A stretch of 64,000 nt of DNA from Kineococcus xinjiangensis (lineage in GTDB: Bacteria > Actinomycetota > Actinomycetes > Actinomycetales > Kineococcaceae). Where the stretch lies: the NCBI RefSeq assembly GCF_002934625.1, contig NZ_PTJD01000002.1:362867-426866 (forward strand). The letters are read 5' to 3'. A model generated the notes under the pieces. The model was not told where the DNA came from, did no database searches, and worked only from the letters and a program-made list of their open reading frames with translations. This document shows, piece after piece, positions 42,101-48,010 of this stretch (its first letter is position 1; each line of letters opens with the position of its first letter). The position numbers and the translations under genes are program-made.

Positions 42101-42887
42101 TCGTCGTCCACCCCGTCGGAGTGGGCAGGGGCGTGTCGAGCGCCAGCGCCTTGCCCACAGCCGGTCGCGCCGCGATGACGATCATCTGCCCGGGGTGCAG
42201 GCCGTTGGTGAGCTGGTCGAGGTCCGCGAAGCCGGTGGGCACGCCCACCATCGCGTCGCCGCGGTGCGAGGAGGCCTCGATCTCGTCGATCGCGCCCTCG
42301 ATGATGTCGCCCAGGGCCGCGTAGTCCTCTTTGACCCGCTTCTCCGTCACCTGGTACAGCTCGGCCTGGGCGGAGTTGACGATGGCCTCGACGTCGCCGC
42401 CGTCGCCGCCGTAGCCCATCTGCACGATGCGGGTGCCGGCCTCCACGAGGCGGCGCAGCACGGCGCGCTCGCGGACGATGCGGGCGTAGTACCCGGCGTT
42501 GGCGGCCGTCGGCACGGTGGAGATGAGGTCGTGCAGGTAGGGGGCGCCGCCGACCCGGGCCAGCTCGCCGCGGTTGGTCAGCTCCGCGGAGACCGTCACG
42601 GGGTCCGCGGGCTCACCGCGGCTGTAGAGGTCGAGGATCGCCTCGTAGACCAGCTCGTGGGCCGGGCGGTAGAAGTCGGGGCCCTTGAGGACCTCCACGA
42701 CGTCGGCGATGGCGTCCTTCGACAGCATCATCCCGCCGAGGACGCCCTGCTCCGCGGCGATGTCCTGCGGGGGCATCCGGTCGTAGGGCTCGCTGCCCCC
42801 CGAGCTGCCACGAGATCCGCGTCCGCCCCGCCCCGGGTCTCCCGACCCGTCGCGGGGGGAGACGAGATCGTGCTGGTCCGTCGTCAC
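39177..42887 (-). CDS. dnaB: replicative DNA helicase DnaB interrupted by two inteins
   Basis: A 1236-residue precursor whose exteins total 472 residues, the normal DnaB length. The N-extein (1-246) has the primase-interacting domain (QDIAAEQGVLGGMMLSKDAI) and runs to MIVIAARPAVGK, where intein 1 splits the Walker A motif between Lys and Ser. The middle extein (583-749) resumes STLGLDIARAASIKHGLASA and contains Walker B LKLVIVDYLQLM and ALSQLNRGPEQR, then MSDLRESG before intein 2. The last extein (1178-1236) reads SIEQDADMVILLHRED and VAKHRNGPTDTITVAFQG. Helicase activity therefore requires both splicing reactions. The GTG at 42887 is preferred; an in-frame GTG at 42896 is an alternative. The gene is divergent from a MATE exporter. 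Confidence 0.95.
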   Translation of the reverse strand: MTTDQHDLVSPRDGSGDPGRGGRGSRGSSGGSEPYDRMPPQDIAAEQGVLGGMMLSKDAIADVVEVLKGPDFYRPAHELVYEAILDLYSRGEPADPVTVSAELTNRGELARVGGAPYLHDLISTVPTAANAGYYARIVRERAVLRRLVEAGTRIVQMGYGGDGGDVEAIVNSAQAELYQVTEKRVKEDYAALGDIIEGAIDEIEASSHRGDAMVGVPTGFADLDQLTNGLHPGQMIVIAARPAVGKALALDTPLPTPTGWTTMGSVRVGDELLGADGRPTRVVAATEVMTDRPCYEVRFSDGSVVVADGQHQWLTQTRASRRSAQAAAAGYGGARTQRTFAEVRTTEDIAATLRCPGAERRLNHSVLNARPLELPPRDDLLLPPYVLGAWLGDGTSASAQITTADPELVVHLESEAGYHHGTVQARLRTLGVLGDKHIPVAYLRASVDQRRQLLAGLLDTDGTVAPSGTVQFAVTSERLARDVQELVHSLGYRTGLSTKRVRGRSEASSTAHTLTFSTDDDVFRLERKRLLHKDRRQRLFQRRNSRFITDVRPVGSVPVRCVQVDNTDHLYLAGRAMIPTHNSTLGLDIARAASIKHGLASAIFSLEMGRNEIAMRLLSAEAKIPLQNMRKGTMREDDWTKLARTMGQVSEAPLFIDDSPNMSLMEIRSKCRRLKQRHDLKLVIVDYLQLMTSGKRVESRQQEVSEFSRALKLLAKEIEVPVIALSQLNRGPEQRTDKKPQMSDLRESGCLPAGTRVLRADTGAEVTMGELFASGARDVPVWALDDSLRYVRRHLTHVFATGTRQVFRLRLASGKEVRATANHPFLAYEGWTALGELSPGDRVAVPRHVPAPELVTGWDDERVLLLAHLLGDGSFVRRQPLRYASVDEANLEAVAAAASSAFGITAVRDDHAAARCTSLRLPAPHRLTHGRRNPIAAWLDELGLFGLRSFEKFVPAEVFSLPKRQIALFLHHLWATDGSVTVRKDGRGGRIYYASTSRRLVDDVSRLLLRFGISARVRRTTPKGAYRPGYTLDVSGIDDQRRFLQEVGVHGARGASAARLLEVVLAGTGNTNVDTVPRQVWDRVRDVLAERGMTHRQFAEAMGTSFCGSALWKHAPSRQRLGRVAELLGDADLEVMAVNDVLWDQVVAIEPDGEEAVYDATVLGGHNFIADGVAVHNSIEQDADMVILLHREDMYEKESPRAGEADFIVAKHRNGPTDTITVAFQGHYSRFVDMAT
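39357..40640 (-). other. DnaB intein 2: class 1 with LAGLIDADG endonuclease and added HTH
   Basis: A 428-residue intein (precursor residues 750-1177) inserted after SDLRESG and before SIEQDAD. It starts CLPAGTRVLRADTGAEVTM, has block B ATANHPFLAYEGW with the TxxH motif, and ends VAVHN before Ser+1. These are standard class 1 features. Endonuclease motifs are LLAHLLGDGSF and FLHHLWATDGSV. Between the second motif and block F lies an extra helix-turn-helix-like stretch (VRDVLAERGMTHRQFAEAMG) that may help DNA recognition. Confidence 0.9.
41142..42149 (-). other. DnaB intein 1: class 3 type (Ala1, WCT residues) with LAGLIDADG endonuclease
   Basis: A 336-residue intein (precursor residues 247-582) inserted in the Walker A sequence, GK before and S after. 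It begins with Ala (ALALDTPLPTPTGW), not Cys or Ser, and ends MIPTHN. Class 3 inteins replace the missing nucleophile with a Cys in block F. Here block F reads VRCVQVD (Cys), block B HQWLT supplies Trp, and block G PTHN supplies Thr, completing the WCT set. The central homing endonuclease has the two dodecapeptides VLGAWLGDGTS and LLAGLLDTDGT with acidic residues present, so it could be active. Confidence 0.9.
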
Positions 42888-43193
42888 GCCATCCACTCCC
42901 CGTGCTTCAGAGGACACCGCGCGCCCGTGCCGCCGGCGGCGTCCGGGACCTGCCGGTCCGCAGACCAGTGTCCCTCCACTCGTCCTGTGTACGTGCCACC
43001 TCCGACATGTCCGAGCGGGGCCGGGTGCGCCTGTGCACAGGCTCGTTGACAACATGTGGATGACGAGGGGGTCGTTGTGCACAGGGGGTGGACAGCCCTG
43101 GGGACAACTCGCCGATCTGGCGTGGAAAGTGCCCCTCAGGGCGCTCTGACCTGCCAGAACGCCATCCACCAGCTGTGGAGGAGGAGTGGGACG
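42888..43193. promoter_or_regulatory. dnaB-MATE divergent intergenic region
   Basis: No gene is visible in these 306 bases. They contain three 9-mers each one base away from a DnaA box: TGTGGATGA at 43055, TTGTGCACA at 43075 and TGGGGACAA at 43099. The palindrome CTGTGCACAG lies at 43031-43040. The 3' end holds GGAGGAGGAG, the ribosome binding site of the MATE gene. The promoters of both genes must lie here. A replication origin is not claimed. Confidence 0.35.
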
Positions 43194-44567
43194 GTGCAGG
43201 CGCGTCACCCGGATGGATGTGGACGACAGCGCCCCTCCCCCTTCTCACCGAAGGTCACGGCGGGTGACGCGGAGGTGCTGCGCCTTGCCCTGCCCGCCCT
43301 GGGGGCCCTCGTCGCCGAGCCGCTCTTCCTGCTGGCCGACTCCGCGATCGTGGGCCGTCTCGGCACGCTGCCGCTGGCCGGCCTCGGCATCGCGGGGGCG
43401 GCCCTGGGCGCGGCGGTGAGCCTCTTCGTCTTCCTCGCCTACGGCACCACGGCGGGCGTCGCGCGCAGCCTCGGCGCCGGGGACGTGCGCGGCGCCCTCG
43501 GCCGAGGGGTGGACGGGCTGTGGCTCGCCCTGGGCCTGGGCGCCGTCGTGGCGGTGCTCGGCACCGCGCTGGCGCCCGATGTGGTGCGGGGGCTGGGTGC
43601 CTCCCCGGCCGTCGAGCCCCACGCCGTCGCCTACCTGCGCTGGAGCATGCCGGGGCTGCCGGGGATGCTCGTGGTCCTGGCCGCCACCGGCGTCCTGCGC
43701 GGCCTGCAGGACACCCGCACGCCGCTGGTCGTGGCGGCCTGCGGGGCGGCCTTCAACGTGGCGGCGAGCATCGCCCTCGTCCACGGCCTGGGCTGGGGCG
43801 TGGCCGGCTCCGCCGTGGGCACCGCCGTCACGCAGATCCTCATGGCGGTGGTCCTCGCCGCGGTCGTCGCCCGGGCGGCGCGGCGGGCCGGCGCGCCGCT
43901 GCGCCCGCACGTCGGCGGCCTCGCGCGCAGCGCCCGGGTGGGCGTCCCGCTGCTGGTGCGCACGCTGAGCCTGCGGGCCGCGCTGCTGCTCACGACGTAC
44001 GTGGCCGCCGCGCAGGGCGACTCCGCCGTGGCCGCGCACCAGGTCGCCATGACGGTGTGGACCGCCGCCTCGCTCGTCCTCGACGCCCTCGCCATCGCCG
44101 CGCAGGCCCTCGTCGGGCGGGCGCTGGGGGCGGGCGACACCGCGGGGGTGCGCTGGTCGGTGCAGCGCATGGTGGTGTGGGGGGTGGGTGCGGGCGTCGT
44201 CCTCGGCGCCGCGCTGGCCCTGGCCCGCGCCCCGTTCGCCGCGGTGTTCACCGAGGCCGGACCGGTCCGCGCGGACCTCGTCGCGGTGCTGCTCGTGGTG
44301 GCGCTCACGCTGCCCCTGGGCGGCTGGGTCTTCGTCCTCGACGGCGTGCTCATCGGGGCGGGTGACGGCCGCTACCTCGCCGTCACGGGCGCCGTGGTCC
44401 TGCTGGTGTACGTGCCGATGGCGCTGGCCGTGCTGGCGCTGACGCCGCGCGGGCAGGAGGGGCTGCTGTGGCTGTGGGCGGCCTTCGCGGGCGGCTTCAT
44501 GGCGGTGCGCCTGCTGCCGCTGGCGCTGCGGGCCCGCGGCGCCGCCTGGATGGTCACCGGCGTCTGA
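43194..44567 (+). CDS. MATE-family efflux transporter (DinF-like)
   Basis: A 457-residue protein with about twelve hydrophobic helices. LRLALPALGALVAEPLFLLA followed by DSAIVGRLGTLPLAGLGIAG is the DinF-type MATE N-terminus, and VGVPLLVRTLSLRAALLLTT begins the second half, which repeats the first. MATE proteins export cationic drugs or metabolites using Na+ or H+ gradients. The GTG at 43194 is preferred because GGAGGAGG lies upstream at suitable distance. Its place between rplI and dnaB is a common actinobacterial arrangement. Confidence 0.88.
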   Translation: MQARHPDGCGRQRPSPFSPKVTAGDAEVLRLALPALGALVAEPLFLLADSAIVGRLGTLPLAGLGIAGAALGAAVSLFVFLAYGTTAGVARSLGAGDVRGALGRGVDGLWLALGLGAVVAVLGTALAPDVVRGLGASPAVEPHAVAYLRWSMPGLPGMLVVLAATGVLRGLQDTRTPLVVAACGAAFNVAASIALVHGLGWGVAGSAVGTAVTQILMAVVLAAVVARAARRAGAPLRPHVGGLARSARVGVPLLVRTLSLRAALLLTTYVAAAQGDSAVAAHQVAMTVWTAASLVLDALAIAAQALVGRALGAGDTAGVRWSVQRMVVWGVGAGVVLGAALALARAPFAAVFTEAGPVRADLVAVLLVVALTLPLGGWVFVLDGVLIGAGDGRYLAVTGAVVLLVYVPMALAVLALTPRGQEGLLWLWAAFAGGFMAVRLLPLALRARGAAWMVTGV

Positions 44568-44659
44568 CGGCCGGCTCCTCGCCGCGCGCAGGGCCCGGGG
44601 CCGCAGCGCCGGACGCCCCTGGCACGGCGGGAGGTGCCGCCGGAACCCGGCGCAGACGC

Positions 44660-44698
44660 CCGAGGGCCGGCCGCGCTCATCGCGCGACCGGCCCTCGG
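44660..44698. terminator. hairpin between MATE gene and rplI
   Basis: An 11-bp stem (CCGAGGGCCGG with its complement) continues after one C-A mismatch with 5 more pairs and a 5-base loop. It lies between convergent stops (44567 and 44718), ending the ribosomal-protein operon and perhaps the MATE transcript. Confidence 0.75.
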
Positions 44699-44717
44699 CC
44701 TGGTCCGACCCGGCGCC

Positions 44718-45170
44718 TCAGACGGCGGAGGGGCTGACCTCGACGGTCACCTTCGCGGAGACGTCGGCGTGCAGCCGGACGTCGACCTTGTAGGAGCCGG
44801 TCGCCCGGATCGGCTGGGCGATCTCGACCTTGCGCTTGTCGATGCTCGGGCCGCCGGCGGCGTTGACGGCCGCAGCCACGTCGGCCGGGGTGATGGCGCC
44901 GAAGAGGCGGCCGCCCTGGCCGGCGCGGGCCTGCAGGCGCACGGTGCGCGCCTCCAGGGACTGCTTCACCTGCTGAGCCTCCTCGAGGGAGGCGATCTCG
45001 CGGGCGCGGCGGGCCTTGCGGATCGACTCCACCTGCTTCTCCCCGCCCTTGGTCCACGGAGTGGCCAGGTTGCGGGGCAGGAGGAAGTTGCGGCCGTAGC
45101 CGTCCTTGACCTCGACGACGTCGCCAGGAGCGCCGAGACCGGTCACCTCGTGGGTGAGGATGAGCTTCAT
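44718..45170 (-). CDS. rplI: 50S ribosomal protein L9
   Basis: A 150-residue protein. [20 protein letters not shown], then [16 protein letters not shown] is the L9 N-terminal domain that binds 23S rRNA; a long helix ([20 protein letters not shown]) connects it to the C-terminal domain containing [16 protein letters not shown]. Last gene of the rpsF-ssb-rpsR-rplI operon, 14 bases after rpsR, followed by a terminator hairpin. Confidence 0.97.
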   Translation of the reverse strand: MKLILTHEVTGLGAPGDVVEVKDGYGRNFLLPRNLATPWTKGGEKQVESIRKARRAREIASLEEAQQVKQSLEARTVRLQARAGQGGRLFGAITPADVAAAVNAAGGPSIDKRKVEIAQPIRATGSYKVDVRLHADVSAKVTVEVSPSAV

Positions 45171-45184
45171 CTCGTCGTCTCCTC

Positions 45185-45421
45185 TCAGCGAGCAGAGCTG
45201 GAGTAGGGCAGCAGCGCCATCTCGCGGGCGTTCTTGATCGCCGTGGCGATCTGCCGCTGCTCCTGCACGGACACGCCGGTCACACGACGGGCGCGGATCT
45301 TGCCGCGGTCGGAGATGAACTTCCGCAGCAGCGCGGTGTCCTTGTAGTCCACCGCCTCGATCTTCGCCGCCTTCAGCGGGTTCTGCTTCTTCTTGGGCTT
45401 GCGCACGGGCACCTTGGCCAT
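45185..45421 (-). CDS. rpsR: 30S ribosomal protein S18, zinc-free form
   Basis: A 78-residue protein with the S18 core [20 protein letters not shown], then [20 protein letters not shown] and [14 protein letters not shown]. It sits on the 16S rRNA platform next to S6. The Cys pairs of zinc-binding S18 are absent: [15 protein letters not shown] replaces the CxxC region, and VSVQ stands where NCxQ occurs in C+ forms. This C-minus form is known from several actinobacteria. It lies 171 bases downstream of ssb, a gap that contains the small dyad CTCTC-GT-GAGAG at 45434-45445. Confidence 0.96.
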   Translation of the reverse strand: MAKVPVRKPKKKQNPLKAAKIEAVDYKDTALLRKFISDRGKIRARRVTGVSVQEQRQIATAIKNAREMALLPYSSSAR

Positions 45422-45592
45422 CGTGGTGCTCCCCTCTCGTGAGAGCCCGGGACTGCGCCCGGGATGGTGGTGTGGAACTTGCCGCGCAGATCGCGGAGGG
45501 CTCCGCCACCGGCCGTCGGCGCGCTGGGGTCAGCACGCCGGGACCGGGAGAGCCGGACGGGTCGCTACGGGCCCGTCAGAACGCTCGGCCCG

Positions 45593-46150
45593 TCAGAACG
45601 GCGGGTCGTCGTTGGACGAGCCGCCCCAACCGCCGCCGCCGCCGCCGCCACCGGAGGACGGGCCGGTCGCCCACGGGTCGTCCTGCGGCTGCCCGCCGCC
45701 GGAGTTCCCGCCGCCACCGCCCCAGCCGCCGCCGGAGTTGCCGCCACCGCCGCCGAAGCCGCCGCCACCACCGCCGCCGCCGCCGCGCGAGGTCTTGCTG
45801 ACCTTCGCGCTCGCGTAGCGCAGCGACGGGCCGACCTCGTCGACCTGCATCTCGATGACGGTGCGCTTCTCGCCCTCCTTCGTCTCGAAGGAGCGCGACT
45901 GCAGCCTGCCGGTCACGATGACCCGGGTGCCGCGGGTGAGGGACTCGGCGACGTTCTCCGCCGCCTCGCGCCACACCGCGCAGCGCATGAACAGGGTCTC
46001 GCCGTCCTTCCAGTCGTTGGACTGGCGGTCGAACGTGCGCGGGGTGGAGGCCACGGTGAAGTTGGCCACCGCCGCGCCGGACGGCGTGAACCGCAGCTCG
46101 GGGTCGTTCGTGAGGTTGCCGACCAGCGTGATGACGGTCTCGCCCGCCAT
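45593..46150 (-). CDS. ssb: single-stranded DNA-binding protein
   Basis: A 185-residue SSB. The OB fold (1-~110) reads [20 protein letters not shown], then [34 protein letters not shown] and [16 protein letters not shown] Gly-rich flexible linker (about 125-175) precedes the acidic tip DDPPF, which recruits replication and repair partners. The start codon overlaps the rpsF stop by one base. Confidence 0.96.
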   Translation of the reverse strand: MAGETVITLVGNLTNDPELRFTPSGAAVANFTVASTPRTFDRQSNDWKDGETLFMRCAVWREAAENVAESLTRGTRVIVTGRLQSRSFETKEGEKRTVIEMQVDEVGPSLRYASAKVSKTSRGGGGGGGGGFGGGGGNSGGGWGGGGGNSGGGQPQDDPWATGPSSGGGGGGGGWGGSSNDDPPF

Positions 46151-46446
46151 CAGCGAGCGCCCGGGCGGAGCAGCTTGGTCCGCAGCACCGCCTCGTTGAG
46201 GTTCAGCTGGCGGTCGAGCTCCTGCGCGACCGCAGGCTCGGCCGACAGCTCGACGACGGCGTAGATGCCCTCGGACTTCTTCTTGATGTCATAGGCCAGC
46301 CGGCGACGGCCCCAGATGTCGACCTTCTCGACCGTCCCGCCGCCCTGGCGGACGACGTTCAGGAACCGGTCGAGGGACGGAGCGACGGTGCGCTCCTCCA
46401 GCTCGGCGTCGAGGATGACCATGAGCTCGTAGTTGCGCGCGCTCAT
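46150..46446 (-). CDS. rpsF: 30S ribosomal protein S6
   Basis: A 98-residue protein: [20 protein letters not shown], then [20 protein letters not shown] and [20 protein letters not shown], the full S6 fold. First gene of the operon with ssb, rpsR and rplI. S6 pairs with S18 on the platform of the small subunit. The start has AAGGAGG upstream, and a hairpin in the leader may mediate feedback. Confidence 0.97.
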   Translation of the reverse strand: MSARNYELMVILDAELEERTVAPSLDRFLNVVRQGGGTVEKVDIWGRRRLAYDIKKKSEGIYAVVELSAEPAVAQELDRQLNLNEAVLRTKLLRPGAR

Positions 46447-46471
46447 TCCCCACCTCCTTCGGACTCATGCG

Positions 46472-46490
46472 GCCACGGTCTCTCCGTGGC
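46472..46490 (-). promoter_or_regulatory. rpsF leader hairpin, possible S6:S18 regulatory element
   Basis: GCCACGG and CCGTGGC form a perfect 7-bp stem with a 5-base loop, 26 bases upstream of the rpsF start. A CCG trinucleotide (in AGTCCGAAGGAGG) follows near the Shine-Dalgarno. The S6:S18 complex regulates rpsF operons in other bacteria through a CCG-bearing hairpin; matching this element to it is inference. Confidence 0.35.
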
Positions 46491-46603
46491 AGGAGGGTGT
46501 GCGTGCCTCCGCGCCCGGCCGGTCGGCACGGAGCCGCTCGGCGCAGGGCGCGGACCTGACCAGCCTACCCGCTCCGGCAGGGGCGCCCCGACCACCGGCG
46601 CCC

Positions 46604-48010
46604 TCACGCGACGCGGATCACCAGGGCGTCGGGGGCGCCGTCGAAGTCGCCGCCCGCCGGGTCGTCGGCCTGCCCGCCCCCCGGGGCGGCGGCCGCCCGC
46701 ACGGGGTCGCCCGCCGGCCGGCCCAGGTCCCGCAGCACGGCGGCGACCAGCCAGCCGATCCCGCCCAGCCGCAGCAGCAGGAGCAGCAGGTACACCTCCG
46801 ACGGCAGGCCCCGATCCGGCGTGGACTGACCCGCGATGAACAGCCACACCCCGACGAAGTACAGCGCCTCCGTGCCGAGCCAGACCGCGTGGTCGCGCCA
46901 GCGGGGCACGGCCAGGACCGCCAGCGGCAGCAGCCACAGCGACACCTGCACCGGCAGCGCCTTGCCCGTCAGCACCACCACCGCGACCAGCAGCAGCGCC
47001 ACCTGCGGCACCCGCGGGCGCCGCGGCGCCCACAGCACCACCGTCGCCACCGCCAGCACACCGAGCGCCCCGGTCGTCAGCGTCAGGACCGTCACCACCT
47101 CGCCCGGCAGCCCCGTCGCGGCGCGGTCGTGGAGGGCCTGCTCCAGCAGTTGCGGCAGCAGCCACGGCGAGCCGTAGCCCGCCTGGCGCGGCCACCACTG
47201 CGTGAGGTGGTCCGACCACGCGCTGCCCCACGTCACGGCCAGCGGTACGTTGACCGCCAGCCACGTGAGCGCGGCGGCGACGGCGGTGCGGGAGAAGGCG
47301 GCGTAGCGGCCCGTGCGCACGGCAAGCAGCGCCAGCGCGACGACGATCACCACCGGGTAGGTGCGGGCGCAGACCGCAAGCCCCAGCAGCACACCGGCCG
47401 CGACGGGGCGGCGCCTCGCCCACGCGGCCAGGCCGGCGGTGGCCAGCGCCACGCCCAGCAGGTCGAGGGAGACCAGCCCGGCGAGGACCACCAGCGGGCT
47501 GGCGGCCAGCAGGAGCGTGTCCCAGCGCCGCCGCCCCGCCATGGCCAGGACGGCGGCCACCGTCACCAGCAGGAGCAGCGCGATGACGACGGTCGCCGCG
47601 TCGAAGTAGGCCCGCTGCGCCTCCGGGGTGACGTCCGGCGGCGCGAACCGGGTCAGCAGCCACGCCAGGCCCGCGGTCAGCGACGGCTGCAGCAGCGCGA
47701 CGCCCTCCGCGTAGGGGCTCTGCGCCCCGACCAGACCGGAGGACGAGAAGACGACGGGGACGTCGCTGTAGCAGGCGTGGAAGAACTGGTCGGGGGTGCG
47801 CCAGCCCTCCGCACGGCAGTGCTGCTTCTGCAGGACGCCCAGGGCGAGGGACACCATCGCCACCGGCAGGCAGACCACGGCCGCGGTCAGCCACCGCGGG
47901 CCCCCGCCGGCGTGCCGGCCCCACGGGCCACCGAGCGCCTCGCTCGCGGCACGCGCGAGCGGGTCCTCGGCCGACGGCGCGACCGGACGGGTGGGCGCCG
48001 GGGCGCTCAC
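46604..48010 (-). CDS. GT87-like (DUF2029) polyprenyl-sugar mannosyltransferase-type membrane protein
   Basis: A 468-residue polytopic protein with about ten to twelve hydrophobic helices. A periplasmic-type acidic region after helix 1 (HACYSDVPVVFSSSGL, then SPYAEG) and the RTYPVVIVVALALL segment resemble the DUF2029/GT87 family, whose members transfer mannose from polyprenyl-phosphate in cell-envelope glycan synthesis. The GTG start overlaps the stop of the PBP gene (GTGA), pointing to an envelope function. The exact sugar acceptor is unknown. Confidence 0.75.
   Translation of the reverse strand: MSAPAPTRPVAPSAEDPLARAASEALGGPWGRHAGGGPRWLTAAVVCLPVAMVSLALGVLQKQHCRAEGWRTPDQFFHACYSDVPVVFSSSGLVGAQSPYAEGVALLQPSLTAGLAWLLTRFAPPDVTPEAQRAYFDAATVVIALLLLVTVAAVLAMAGRRRWDTLLLAASPLVVLAGLVSLDLLGVALATAGLAAWARRRPVAAGVLLGLAVCARTYPVVIVVALALLAVRTGRYAAFSRTAVAAALTWLAVNVPLAVTWGSAWSDHLTQWWPRQAGYGSPWLLPQLLEQALHDRAATGLPGEVVTVLTLTTGALGVLAVATVVLWAPRRPRVPQVALLLVAVVVLTGKALPVQVSLWLLPLAVLAVPRWRDHAVWLGTEALYFVGVWLFIAGQSTPDRGLPSEVYLLLLLLRLGGIGWLVAAVLRDLGRPAGDPVRAAAAPGGGQADDPAGGDFDGAPDALVIRVA

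Noticed and set aside
40101..43049. A 982-codon plus-strand frame opposite dnaB
   Set aside because: Antisense of a well-conserved helicase with inteins; the translated text has no recognisable protein features.
42888..43193. Replication origin in the dnaB intergenic region
   Set aside because: Only three imperfect DnaA-box-like 9-mers, no AT-rich unwinding region and no dnaA/dnaN nearby.
45434..45445. Dyad CTCTC-GT-GAGAG before rpsR as a regulatory element
   Set aside because: Too short and GC-rich background makes such dyads common; left as a note in the rpsR entry.
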